A stretch of DNA of 64,000 bases from NCBI RefSeq assembly GCF_013488225.1, contig NZ_CP041238.1, forward strand, positions 1,265,501-1,329,500. The letters run 5' to 3'. Within the stretch, counting starts at the first letter, position 1. The number at the start of each line of letters is the position of its first letter. Under the pieces are notes generated by a model, which was not told the origin of the DNA, ran no database searches, and worked only from the letters and a program-made list of their open reading frames with translations. Positions 20,497-28,838 of the stretch are shown piece by piece. The stretch is from Sinorhizobium mexicanum. Its GTDB lineage: Bacteria; Pseudomonadota; Alphaproteobacteria; Rhizobiales; Rhizobiaceae. The translations under genes were made by a program, and so were the position numbers.

Positions 20497-21996
20497 TCAG
20501 TGTTCGTATTGGGTGAACGAGGGGTCTGCAAGGTCGGTGAAGCGGGTATATTCCGACTGGAATGCCAGCTTTACCGTACCTGTTGGTCCGTGACGCTGCT
20601 TGGCGATGATCACGTCAGCCGTGCCCTTCACCTGTTCCATCTTCATCTTCCACTCTTCGTATTTCGGGTCGAACTCGTCACGCGGCTCGAGGTTTTTCAC
20701 ATAGTATTCCTCGCGGAACACGAAAAGTACCACGTCGGCGTCCTGCTCAATTGAACCCGATTCACGAAGGTCGGAGAGTTGCGGTCGCTTGTCTTCACGG
20801 CTTTCCACCTGGCGCGAGAGCTGTGAGAGCGCGATGATCGGCACGTTCAACTCCTTGCCGAGTGCCTTCAGCCCGGTGGTGATCTGCGTGATTTCCTGCA
20901 CGCGGTTGTCGCTCGATTTGCCCGAACCGGTCATGAGCTGGATATAGTCCACCACCAGGCAGTCGAGCCCCCGCTGTCGCTTCAGGCGCCGTGCTCGGGC
21001 GGAAAGCTGGGCGATGGAGATGCCACCCGTCTGGTCGATGTAGAGGGGTACTTTCTGCATCATCTGCGAGCAGGCGACGAGCTTTTCGAAGTCCGCTTCG
21101 GAAATGTCGCCGCGCCGGATCTTCGAGGAGGAGACTTCCGTCTGCTCGGAGATGATACGGGTAGCGAGCTGTTCGGACGACATTTCGAGGGAGTAGAAGC
21201 CGACGACGCCGCCGTTCTTCGCCTTCATCGACCCGTCGGGCTGCACCTCGCCTTCGTAAGCGGCGGCAATGTTATAGGCGATGTTGGTGGCAAGCGACGT
21301 CTTGCCCATGCCGGGACGCCCAGCCAGAACGATCAAGTCCGAACGCTGCAGACCGCCCATGCGGGCATCGAGCGAGTGAATGCCGGTGGAGATGCCGGAG
21401 AGACTGCCGTCTCGCTCGAACGCCGCCCCGGCCATGTCGATCGCCAGCGCCACGGCGTCGTTGAACGACTGGAAGCCGCCGTCGTAGCGTCCGGTTTCGG
21501 CAAGTTCGAAAAGGCGCCGTTCCGCATCCTCGATCTGGCCCTGCGGCGGCATGTCAAGCGGCGCGTCGTAGGCGATGTTGACCATGTCCTCGCCGATGGT
21601 GATCAGCGAGCGGCGCAACGCCAGGTCATAGATGGCGCGGCCGTAATCCTCCGCGTTGATGATCGAGACCGCCTCGGCGGCAAGGCGTGCGAGGTATTGG
21701 GCGACGGTCAGGTCGCCGACTTTTTCGTCCGCCTTGAGGAAGGTCTTGATCGTGACCGGGTTGGCGGTCTTGCCCATTCGGATGATCTCGCCGGCGACCT
21801 CGAAGATGCGGCGATGCAATGGCTCGAACAGATGTACCGGCTTCAGGAAGTCGGACACCCGGTAAAACGCGTCGTTGTTGACCAGGATTGCGCCAAGCAG
21901 CGCCTGCTCGGCTTCCAGATTGTTCGGCGCTTCGCGATAGTGCTGGTCCGCCTGTTCCTTGGCCAAGGGGGCGAGCTTGCGCGCTGCGTCGTTCAT
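20497..21996 (-). CDS. dnaB: Replicative DNA helicase DnaB
   Basis: A 499-residue hexameric helicase that unwinds DNA at the replication fork. The N-terminal DnaB domain (EAEQALLGAILVNNDAF) is followed by a RecA-type core with Walker A GRPGMGKTS, the DYIQLMTGSG segment and the arginine-finger region near SQLSRQVESR. No intein is present. The ATG at 21996 gives the usual rhizobial start. It would follow rplI in the ancestral order but is now separated from it by the MarR-DHA2-HlyD cassette. Confidence 0.96.
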   Translation of the reverse strand: MNDAARKLAPLAKEQADQHYREAPNNLEAEQALLGAILVNNDAFYRVSDFLKPVHLFEPLHRRIFEVAGEIIRMGKTANPVTIKTFLKADEKVGDLTVAQYLARLAAEAVSIINAEDYGRAIYDLALRRSLITIGEDMVNIAYDAPLDMPPQGQIEDAERRLFELAETGRYDGGFQSFNDAVALAIDMAGAAFERDGSLSGISTGIHSLDARMGGLQRSDLIVLAGRPGMGKTSLATNIAYNIAAAYEGEVQPDGSMKAKNGGVVGFYSLEMSSEQLATRIISEQTEVSSSKIRRGDISEADFEKLVACSQMMQKVPLYIDQTGGISIAQLSARARRLKRQRGLDCLVVDYIQLMTGSGKSSDNRVQEITQITTGLKALGKELNVPIIALSQLSRQVESREDKRPQLSDLRESGSIEQDADVVLFVFREEYYVKNLEPRDEFDPKYEEWKMKMEQVKGTADVIIAKQRHGPTGTVKLAFQSEYTRFTDLADPSFTQYEH

Positions 21997-22327
21997 GGTC
22001 TTTCCGTTTCCGCCTGTGATCCCGTGAGTTACCGGGTTTGCTGTCTGTCACGCGGCAAGTCTAGTGTAGGCATGCAACACTGCCGCGGCATCCGAATGCG
22101 CCGATCGCCTTTGCCCGTTGTTCGACTGATCCACAGGGGCGGGAGCGAAGCGTCAAAAAGCGCCCCCATCCCTGCCAATTTTGTTTGACGTCGCGAGCGA
22201 AGGCGAAGGTACCTGATTCGCACCCCTTCGTCGCTCGCCACCATCAATTGCCGGCTTGAAAACCGCCCGCAGTTAGATTAAGTAGGGGTAAAATAATTAG
22301 CATACTAGTAATATGGAGCTGGTACCA
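21997..22327. other. 331-base divergent region between dnaB and the MarR gene
   Basis: No credible gene is present. The left part would carry the dnaB promoter. The right part is unusually AT-rich for this genome (about 22270-22315) and carries a possible MarR site. Clear -35/-10 pairs were not found by eye. Confidence 0.6.
22303..22310. promoter_or_regulatory. Possible MarR operator half-site palindrome
   Basis: TACTAGTA is a perfect 8-bp palindrome within the AT-rich tract just before the MarR ribosome site. MarR proteins commonly bind such palindromes over their own promoters. The match is short, so the call is tentative. Confidence 0.3.
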
Positions 22328-22771
22328 ATGTCCGATCCAGACGCAAGCCGCGAATTGTTTGACGCGCTGGCGATGGTCAATCGCAAGTTGCGGGCGGTTT
22401 TTGACGCACGGGTGAAGGAGCGGGGACTGACGCTGCCGCGTGCGCGCGCACTGTTCATGCTCGCGAAGAAGGACGGGATCAACCAGCGCGAATTGGCAGA
22501 GGAACTCGAGATCGAGACGCCGACGATCGTGCGTCTGCTGGACGGCATGGAAAAACAAGGCTTCATCGAGCGCCGGGTGGAGCCTTCCGACCGTCGCGCC
22601 AAGCAGATCCACATGACGGACTTCGGTCGCTCCGTGGCCCGCGATATCCAGAACCTCGCGAGTGAAATTCGAGAAGACGTCCTCGAAGGTCTTAAGCCGC
22701 AGGAGATCGCCGTTGCGCTGAAGGTCGTCTCGACGATCGCAAGAAACGTGCAGTCGATCGCAAAGGAATGA
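22328..22771 (+). CDS. MarR-family transcriptional regulator
   Basis: A 147-residue winged-helix regulator: INQRELAEELEIETPTIVRL forms the recognition helix region and ERRVEPSDRRAKQIHMT the wing. The ATG at 22328 is preferred over 22313 because GGAG at 22315-22318 gives a suitable ribosome site. It is followed after seven bases by the DHA2 transporter and then the HlyD gene, the usual marR-emrB-emrA-like arrangement, here in the order regulator, permease, adaptor. It probably represses the efflux genes until a ligand binds. Confidence 0.9.
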   Translation: MSDPDASRELFDALAMVNRKLRAVFDARVKERGLTLPRARALFMLAKKDGINQRELAEELEIETPTIVRLLDGMEKQGFIERRVEPSDRRAKQIHMTDFGRSVARDIQNLASEIREDVLEGLKPQEIAVALKVVSTIARNVQSIAKE

Positions 22772-22777
22772 TGATCG

Positions 22778-24460
22778 ATGAAGGCGCTCGCCAATCCCGC
22801 TGTCGATGAGAATCATGGCGCCGCACCGGAGACGAGAGGCACACCGGCCGAGGCACGGCCTCAGCCGGCTGCGTCTCCGGCCGCGCCTCCGTCGATCGGG
22901 TTGGGCAAATCGGCTGTCTATATTACTTGCTCCGTACTCCTGTTCCTGACGCAGGGGCTCGGCATGAACCTGGCGCTCGCCAATCTCACGCAGTTGCAAG
23001 GTTCGCTATCGGCAACATCGGTAGAGGCCGCGTGGCTTTCCGCCGCCTACATGGCGCCTAATGTCAGCCTTTCGGCCGCCCTCGTGAAGATCCGCGCCCA
23101 ATACGGGCTGCGCCGCTTTGCGGAGATCGGCATCGTCGGTTTCGTCTTGGTCTCGCTGCTGAACGTCTTCGTTTCCGACCTGCATTCGGCGATTGTCGTC
23201 CGCTTCATCAGCGGCATTGCCGCCGCGCCGTTGTCGACGCTCGGCTTCCTCTACATGCTGGAAGCCTTTCCTCCGGCTCGCAAGCTCACCGTCGGGCTCG
23301 CGCTGGCGCTCACATGCACGACACTCGCCGCGCCGATTACCCGGCTGATCTCGCCGGAACTCATCGAATACGGCCAGTGGCATGCTCTCTATACCCTGGA
23401 GATGGCGCTGGCCCTGATTGCGCTGCCGATCATCTATCTTTTGCCGCTGACACCGGTTCCTCATGCCAAGGTCATCCAGCGCACCGATATCGTGAGCTAT
23501 CTGCTGCTGGCCGCCGGATTCGGTTGCATCGCTGTCGTCCTCACAATGGGAAGGCTTTACTGGTGGCTCGAAGCTCCCTGGCTCGGGGTCTTGTTGGCGG
23601 CTTCGATCGTGGTCCTGACCGCTTTTGTGCTGATAGAGCTCAACAGGGAGTTGCCGTTGATAGACGTGCGCTGGCTCGTGTCGCGCGAGATCGTGCATTT
23701 TGCCATCGTGCTGCTGATCTTCCGTCTCGTGGCGTCCGAGCAGTCGGCGATCGCCACCAACTTCTACCAGTTGCTCGGCCTGCAGTACGACCAGCTCGCA
23801 ACGCTCTACTGGATCATTCTGGCTGCGTCCGTCGCCGGCGGGCTGCTGTGTGCGGCTCTGATGCAGCCAGGCCACGCGGACGCCGTCCACGTCCTTGCTT
23901 TGACGCTGCTTGCAGCGGGTGCCTACATGGACGGTCATGCGACGAGTCTGACGCGCCCGGAGCAGATGTATCTCAGCCAGGCGCTGGTAGCGGCTGGCAC
24001 GTCGCTTTTCCTGCCGCCAGCAATGGCTCGGGGTTTCATGTCGGCGCTGGCCAAGGGACCGAGCTACATCGTGAGCTTTATCGTCGTCTTTCTCTTTACC
24101 CAGAGCATTGGCGGCCTGATCGGGTCGGCGGCCTTCGGGACTTTCGTCACAGTCCGTGAGAAGTTTCACGCCAGCATCCTCGCCGATGAGATGGTTGCCA
24201 CCAATCCTTTCGTCGCCCAGCGCCTCGCCCAGTTGTCCGGCGCTTATGCCAAGGCAATCGGCGACAAGGCATTGCTCAACGGGGAGGGTGTGGCCCTGCT
24301 CGGGCAGACGGTCACCCGCGAAGCCAATATTCTTGCCTACAACGACGCGTTCCTGCTGACGGCGATCCTCGCGCTTTGCGCACTCGCCGTACTCATCATC
24401 CATATCGCCTTCAAATGGCTCACCGCGCGCAGCTCCGCTGCGGCGGCGACCGCATCCTGA
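22778..24460 (+). CDS. DHA2-type MFS multidrug efflux permease (EmrB-like)
   Basis: A 560-residue inner-membrane protein with about fourteen hydrophobic helices after a polar Pro/Ala-rich N-terminus of roughly 40 residues. The pattern fits the 14-helix DHA2 family that works with an HlyD-type adaptor and an outer-membrane channel. The neighbour downstream supplies the adaptor, and no TolC gene is in the window. Substrate is unknown. The sequence is diverged from classic EmrB, so a specialised role (for example acid or fatty-acid export) is as likely as drug efflux. Confidence 0.85.
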   Translation: MKALANPAVDENHGAAPETRGTPAEARPQPAASPAAPPSIGLGKSAVYITCSVLLFLTQGLGMNLALANLTQLQGSLSATSVEAAWLSAAYMAPNVSLSAALVKIRAQYGLRRFAEIGIVGFVLVSLLNVFVSDLHSAIVVRFISGIAAAPLSTLGFLYMLEAFPPARKLTVGLALALTCTTLAAPITRLISPELIEYGQWHALYTLEMALALIALPIIYLLPLTPVPHAKVIQRTDIVSYLLLAAGFGCIAVVLTMGRLYWWLEAPWLGVLLAASIVVLTAFVLIELNRELPLIDVRWLVSREIVHFAIVLLIFRLVASEQSAIATNFYQLLGLQYDQLATLYWIILAASVAGGLLCAALMQPGHADAVHVLALTLLAAGAYMDGHATSLTRPEQMYLSQALVAAGTSLFLPPAMARGFMSALAKGPSYIVSFIVVFLFTQSIGGLIGSAAFGTFVTVREKFHASILADEMVATNPFVAQRLAQLSGAYAKAIGDKALLNGEGVALLGQTVTREANILAYNDAFLLTAILALCALAVLIIHIAFKWLTARSSAAAATAS

Positions 24461-24478
24461 TCCACGAAGTAGACCACC

Positions 24479-25546
24479 ATGCTGAAACATCTTCGTTCTG
24501 CCACCACGCTTATCGTCCTTCTTGCCGGGCTCGCCGGCCTCTCGCTCGTTCTCTACGCCTGGCGCTTGCCGCCCTTCGACAGCTCGGTCGAAACCACCGA
24601 AAATGCCTATGTCCGCGGCTATGTGACGATTGTCAGTCCCCAACTTTCCGGCTACGTGGCGGAAGTGCCCGTCAAGGATTACGAGGAGGTGAAGGCCGGC
24701 CAGCTCCTCGTCAGGATCGATGATCGGATCTACGCGCAGAAGCTCGCCCAGGCAAAGGCGACGCTTGCGGCGCAGCAGGCGGCGCTCGCGAATTCGTTCC
24801 AGGAGGAGCTCTCGGCAAAGGCGGGGATCGAGGCCAGCGAAGCGCAACTCGACAGCGCTCAGGCGGTGCTGGTCACTGCGAAAGCATCGTGGGACCGCAT
24901 TCGGCCGCTGGCCGACAAGGGCGTGGCCACGCGCAGCGACGCAGACCAGTCGCGCGCCGCCTTCGAGCAGGCGGTGGCCGCCGTCAATCAGGCCAGGGCG
25001 AATCTCGAAGTATCGAGGCAGTCGCTTGCGGCGACGCTCGGCGCACGCGCCGGTCTGGAGGCCTCGGTTTCCGGCGCGGAAGCCGCGGTTGAACTGGCCC
25101 AGATCGATCTCGACAACACGCGGATCGCGGCGCCACGCGATGGCAGGCTCGGCGAGATCGGCGCCCGCGTCGGTCAGTATGTCGCTGCCGGGACGAATCT
25201 GCTCGCAATCGTTCCGGGCGACGTCTGGGTCGTCGCCAATTTCAAGGAAACGCAGCTCGACGGCATGAAGATCGGCCAGGCTGTGACCATCTCCGTGGAC
25301 GCCCTGAACCGGCAGGTGCTGCAAGGCCACATCGAGCGCTTCTCTCCGGCGGCAGGTTCGGAATTCAGCATCATCCGGCCCGACAACGCGACCGGCAATT
25401 TCACCAAGGTCTCCCAGCGCCTTGGCGTTCGGATTGCTGTCGATCCGGGCCAACCGCTGGCGGACTTGCTTGCGCCGGGACTTTCGGTGGTTGTGAAAGT
25501 CGACAAGTCGGTTGAGCCGCGAGCGGCATTGGCATCCGCGAGCTGA
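24479..25546 (+). CDS. HlyD-family periplasmic adaptor (EmrA-like)
   Basis: A 355-residue membrane-fusion protein. One N-terminal helix (about residues 10-30) anchors it, then come the barrel-sandwich half-motif VSPQLSGYVAEVPVKDYEEV, a long Ala/Gln-rich coiled coil (about 85-205) and a second half IAAPRDGRLGEIGARVGQYV. The beta-barrel segment VVANFKETQLDGM.IGQ follows. It lies 18 bases after the DHA2 gene and should link that permease to an outer-membrane channel. Confidence 0.9.
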   Translation: MLKHLRSATTLIVLLAGLAGLSLVLYAWRLPPFDSSVETTENAYVRGYVTIVSPQLSGYVAEVPVKDYEEVKAGQLLVRIDDRIYAQKLAQAKATLAAQQAALANSFQEELSAKAGIEASEAQLDSAQAVLVTAKASWDRIRPLADKGVATRSDADQSRAAFEQAVAAVNQARANLEVSRQSLAATLGARAGLEASVSGAEAAVELAQIDLDNTRIAAPRDGRLGEIGARVGQYVAAGTNLLAIVPGDVWVVANFKETQLDGMKIGQAVTISVDALNRQVLQGHIERFSPAAGSEFSIIRPDNATGNFTKVSQRLGVRIAVDPGQPLADLLAPGLSVVVKVDKSVEPRAALASAS

Positions 25547-25602
25547 CCGGCGCATCCGACAAAAGTTAGTCGTGAGCTACTGCAGGCAGTCGCCATAAAT
25601 GA

Positions 25603-25634
25603 GAGAGGCCCGGATCGCCGGATCCGGGCCTCTC
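25603..25634. terminator. Long hairpin between hlyD and rplI
   Basis: A perfect 14-bp stem, GAGAGGCCCGGATC and GATCCGGGCCTCTC, with a 4-base loop. It lies between convergent genes and could end transcription from both sides. T-runs are lacking on either strand. Confidence 0.75.
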
Positions 25635-25655
25635 AATTCAGGTCTGCTGCGAAGC

Positions 25656-26231
25656 TTATTCTTCTTCAGATTCGAATTCAGCCTCCGGGTTGAAGAAGTC
25701 TTCCGGCTTCAGGGCGTCTTCGTCGACGCCGTAGATGGCGTCAGCAGATGTCAGGCTTTCGCCCTTGGCCTGACGCTCGGCTTCTTCGGTCGAACGGGCG
25801 ACGTTGACGTCAACGGCGATCTCGACTTCCGCATGCAGGTGCAGCGTTACCTTGTGCAGGCCGATTGCCTTGATCGGGTGGTTGAGGTCGACCTGGTTGC
25901 GGTTGATGGTGAAGCCTTCGGCAGCAATCGCCTCAACGATGTCGCGGGCAGCAACCGAGCCGTAGAGCTGGCCGGTTTCACCAGCGGAGCGGACGATGAT
26001 GAAGGACTTGCCGTCCAGCTTGTCTGCGACCGCCTGGGCTTCGGACTTGCGCTCGAGGTTGCGAGCTTCGAGCGTTGCGCGCTCGGCGTCGAAACGTGCC
26101 TTGTTGGCGGCGTTGGCGCGCAGCGCCTTGCCGAGCGGCAGAAGGTAGTTGCGCGCGAAGCCGTCGCGAACCTTTACGGTTTCGCCCATCTGGCCGAGCT
26201 TGGCGATGCGTTCGAGGAGAATGACTTCCAT
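25656..26231 (-). CDS. rplI: 50S ribosomal protein L9
   Basis: A 191-residue L9. The N-terminal domain [19 protein letters not shown] with GFARNYLLP is diagnostic, then the long connecting helix and the C-terminal RNA-binding domain. The protein is longer than the roughly 150-residue E. coli form because of an acidic C-terminal tail rich in Glu and Asp, which is common in rhizobia. It is the last gene of the rpsF-rpsR-DUF2232-rplI group. Confidence 0.96.
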   Translation of the reverse strand: MEVILLERIAKLGQMGETVKVRDGFARNYLLPLGKALRANAANKARFDAERATLEARNLERKSEAQAVADKLDGKSFIIVRSAGETGQLYGSVAARDIVEAIAAEGFTINRNQVDLNHPIKAIGLHKVTLHLHAEVEIAVDVNVARSTEEAERQAKGESLTSADAIYGVDEDALKPEDFFNPEAEFESEEE

Positions 26232-26266
26232 TTCGATTTCCTTTCAGTTGGTCGTTTTTTCGTTAG

Positions 26267-27220
26267 TCAGTTTTTTTCCGCCGGCGTGACCGCGATGGTG
26301 CGTCGCGTGTCGGTCAGGCCGGACAGGAGGAAGAACACAGCCGGGATCGTGAAGACGAGCACCGACAGATAGGCGATCCACAGAACGGGAAGCCGCCAGG
26401 ACTTGCCGCGCGTGCGGAAGTGGAACGAGGCAAAGCCCGAGAGCAGGAAGCCCGCGCCGAACGTGCCGCAAATGAGGGCGCCGATAGCCGCAGGTGCCCC
26501 GCCGAGAAAGGCGAGGACCAGGCCGGCGAGAAACACGAAAATGGCATTGCGAGGCATCCTCAATGACGAGGGAATGTCTTCGCGCGGACGCAGCGACCTT
26601 GCCGATGTCTGGACGATCCGGGTTGCGAGGTAGTAGGCGGCAAACAGCATCAGCACCCAGATCGCGCCCTGCACCAGCGGCAGGGCGAGCGTGAACATCG
26701 ACTTGATCTGCGCGATTGCCGCGGCATCCGGATTGTAGAGCGGCTCCTGCGCCTTCACGGCCTCGATCACCATGTCGATCATGCGGTCCGAGACGCCGGA
26801 ATCGTAACCGACGATATAGCCGACGATGATCATGCCGACGGTAACGAGCCCGGCGAGGTGGCCGAGGATGTCGGACAACGGATACCAGGCGAGCGCGCCA
26901 TCGGGGCCGCCGAGTTCGGAGGCCGGGCGCGCAAGGTTTGCGAGGTGGCTGAGCCAACCGGCCGGAACAAGCGTCACGAGCAGGATCAGCAGCGCGAAAT
27001 AGGCGGAAACGAGCGTGGCGGCCGTCGCGCCGGCAACGACGATCGCGACGATCGCGGCTGCATTGCCCCAACCGAGGCCGGCAATCAGGATAGGCAGCGC
27101 GGAAGCGGCGTAAAGGACGATCGCAAAGGACGACTGCGTGTTCGCGCCCATCGACAGAAGGGCGGCGGTAATGCCGGCGAGGGCGCCGGTGATCAGCGAT
27201 GTCCTGTTCCAGATATTCAC
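26267..27220 (-). CDS. DUF2232 multispanning membrane protein
   Basis: A 317-residue inner-membrane protein with about eight or nine hydrophobic helices and short loops. It lies between rpsR and rplI on the same strand, matching the DUF2232 (YybS-like) proteins found at this position in Rhizobiales. Its function is unknown. The 186-base gap upstream contains a hairpin, which may set its expression below that of the ribosomal genes. The ATG at 27220 gives a plausible short cytoplasmic start MNIWNRTS. Confidence 0.82.
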   Translation of the reverse strand: MNIWNRTSLITGALAGITAALLSMGANTQSSFAIVLYAASALPILIAGLGWGNAAAIVAIVVAGATAATLVSAYFALLILLVTLVPAGWLSHLANLARPASELGGPDGALAWYPLSDILGHLAGLVTVGMIIVGYIVGYDSGVSDRMIDMVIEAVKAQEPLYNPDAAAIAQIKSMFTLALPLVQGAIWVLMLFAAYYLATRIVQTSARSLRPREDIPSSLRMPRNAIFVFLAGLVLAFLGGAPAAIGALICGTFGAGFLLSGFASFHFRTRGKSWRLPVLWIAYLSVLVFTIPAVFFLLSGLTDTRRTIAVTPAEKN

Positions 27221-27321
27221 GTTCGCTGTCCTGCTTCAACGCAGTTAGGGGTCGACTGGGCCCCAACATGGGATTTTGGCGCATGCGCCGGTTCCGATCC
27301 GCGCCCACCGCGGAAGGGAGA

Positions 27322-27358
27322 GAGGCAAGGCACTTACCGTAGGGAAAAGCCTTGCCTC
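27322..27358 (-). terminator. Hairpin after rpsR
   Basis: A perfect 10-bp stem, GAGGCAAGGC and GCCTTGCCTC, with a 17-base loop, lies downstream of rpsR on the minus strand. The following bases are pyrimidine-rich but not a T-run, so partial termination ahead of the DUF2232 gene is plausible. Confidence 0.6.
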
Positions 27359-27406
27359 GGAGTCAATTGCCGTCGAGTCATTTGACTGACGGACAGCGAG
27401 CCAGCC

Positions 27407-27655
27407 TTACGATACGACGTAGGGCAGCAGGCCGAGGAAGCGTGCACGCTTGATCGCCTGGGCGAGTTCGCGCTGCTTCTTCTGGGAAACGGCCGTGATG
27501 CGGGACGGAACGATCTTGCCGCGCTCGGAAATGTAGCGCTGCAGGAGGCGGATGTCCTTGTAGTCGATCCGCGGAGCGTTCGCACCCGAGAAGGGGCAGG
27601 TCTTGCGGCGACGGTGGAACGGACGGCGTACCGGAGCGGAAGAAACTTCAGCCAT
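27407..27655 (-). CDS. rpsR: 30S ribosomal protein S18
   Basis: An 82-residue S18 with the family core [19 protein letters not shown] and [26 protein letters not shown] segment retains a single cysteine, so no zinc site is expected. It binds S6 on the 30S platform. It lies 24 bases after rpsF, in the normal order. Confidence 0.97.
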   Translation of the reverse strand: MAEVSSAPVRRPFHRRRKTCPFSGANAPRIDYKDIRLLQRYISERGKIVPSRITAVSQKKQRELAQAIKRARFLGLLPYVVS

Positions 27656-27679
27656 TGTTTTTATCTCCTAAGCTTCGGG

Positions 27680-28126
27680 TTACGCGCGGTCTTCACGCGG
27701 ACGGCGCGGACGGTCTTCACGGTCGCCACGATCCGGACGCGGGCCACGGTCGAAACCGCCTTCACGCGGGCCACGGCCTTCGCCGCGCGGACGATCGTCG
27801 CGATCACGCTTCTGCATCATCGCGGACGGGCCTTCCTCGTGCTTTTCGACGGCGATCGTCATGTAGCGCAGGACGTCTTCGTTAATGCGCATCTGGCGCT
27901 CGACTTCGTGGACGGCCGGTGCCGGAGCATCGATGTCCATCAGGACGTAATGAGCCTTGCGGTTCTTCTTGATACGGTAGGTGAGGGACTTCAGGCCCCA
28001 GTTTTCGACGCGACCGACCTTGCCGCCGTTCGCTTCGATGACGCCCTTGTACTGCTCGACGAGGGCATCGACCTGCTGCGGCGTGATATCCTGCCGGGCA
28101 AGGAATACGTGTTCATAAAGAGCCAT
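27680..28126 (-). CDS. rpsF: 30S ribosomal protein S6
   Basis: A 148-residue S6. The ferredoxin-like core ([14 protein letters not shown] to the end of beta-4, about residue 95) is followed by a 50-residue tail built almost entirely of Arg, Asp, Gly, Pro and Glu with loose PR/DR/GD repeats. The tail is longer than the Glu-rich tail of E. coli S6 and may be flexible. S6 pairs with S18 and can regulate its own operon through the mRNA leader. Confidence 0.96.
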   Translation of the reverse strand: MALYEHVFLARQDITPQQVDALVEQYKGVIEANGGKVGRVENWGLKSLTYRIKKNRKAHYVLMDIDAPAPAVHEVERQMRINEDVLRYMTIAVEKHEEGPSAMMQKRDRDDRPRGEGRGPREGGFDRGPRPDRGDREDRPRRPREDRA

Positions 28127-28481
28127 TGTGGCTTGCCTTTCTTGCGTTAATCAGCCCGGACCTCGGCGGCTAAGCCTCAACGACTGTTCTTAAGGGCCGC
28201 GAGGCGGCCGGCAAGAAAGTGTTGTATCGAGACGGTCGAGAGCGGAGACACGGGAGGCCGGAATGCCTTGCATTCCTGGCGGCTTCCAACGCGGAAACCG
28301 GCCCTCCGTTCAGCCACCAGCCAGAAGACCGGGTGTTTCGAACAGCGCGCTTATACGGATTTTCCGCCGAAATGCAAGCCGCGATCCGAACTTCGGCGTC
28401 CGGGCGCTGTCAGGTACTCCGCCGGAACAATCGCCGGGCATTGCTGTTGGATACCGGCAACTCAAACAGCGGGAGCCGACG
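28127..28481. other. 355-base region with rpsF leader and DUF326 upstream region
   Basis: There is no credible gene. On the minus strand the rpsF leader contains two hairpins: GGCCGC/GCGGCC at 28195-28209, and a 6-bp stem at 28151-28173 whose 11-base loop reads GCCGAGGTCCG. The right part lies upstream of the plus-strand Cys-rich protein and shows no clear promoter. Confidence 0.6.
28151..28173 (-). promoter_or_regulatory. Candidate S6:S18-binding leader hairpin
   Basis: The stem TTAGCC/GGCTGA (one G-U pair) lies 24 bases before the rpsF start and has an apical CCGAGG. Leaders of rpsF in many bacteria carry a hairpin with a CCG element bound by the S6:S18 complex. The match here is by eye only. 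Confidence 0.35.
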
Positions 28482-28814
28482 ATGGCCCATGTTGATCCAA
28501 GAATGCAAGCGTGCGTCGACAATTGCCTGGACTGTTACGCTGCTTGCCTGTCGACCGCGATGAACCATTGCCTCCAGGCGGGCGGCGAGCATACCGAGCC
28601 GACGCATTTCAGGCTGATGGCGGCCTGTGCCGAGATCTGCCGGACCGCGGCGCATTTCATGTTGATCGGCAGCCCCCATCACCGGCATCTGTGCAGCGAG
28701 TGTGCGGAGATCTGCACCGAATGCGCCAAGGATTGCGAGCGCATCGGCGACATGGCCGAATGCGCCGAAGCCTGCTGGCGCTGCGCCGAGAGCTGCCGTC
28801 AGATGGCGGCTTGA
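28482..28814 (+). CDS. Four-helix-bundle copper-binding protein (DUF326)
   Basis: A 110-residue protein with 16 cysteines spaced mainly in CxxC and CxxxC steps along predicted helices: C11, C15, C18, C22, C30, C49, C53, C71, C74, C78, C81, C85, C93, C97, C100 and C104. This layout matches the DUF326 family, which includes Csp copper-storage proteins that line the inside of a helical bundle with thiols. No signal peptide is visible, so it would be the cytosolic (Csp3-like) type. Several His (HHRH near 66) may help metal entry. It is a single gene convergent with the aldo/keto reductase. Confidence 0.82.
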   Translation: MAHVDPRMQACVDNCLDCYAACLSTAMNHCLQAGGEHTEPTHFRLMAACAEICRTAAHFMLIGSPHHRHLCSECAEICTECAKDCERIGDMAECAEACWRCAESCRQMAA

Positions 28815-28838
28815 AGCCTTGCACGCGATGGGAGCCGC

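Noticed and set aside
23006..25555. An 849-codon open frame on the minus strand
   Set aside because: It lies fully antisense to the DHA2 and HlyD genes. Its product is rich in Arg, Gly and Gln with no domain, typical of a shadow frame in high-GC DNA.
28263..28481. N-terminal extension of the Cys-rich protein
   Set aside because: The extension is basic, lacks cysteines, and would cover the leader region. The ATG at 28482 starts the conserved helical part.
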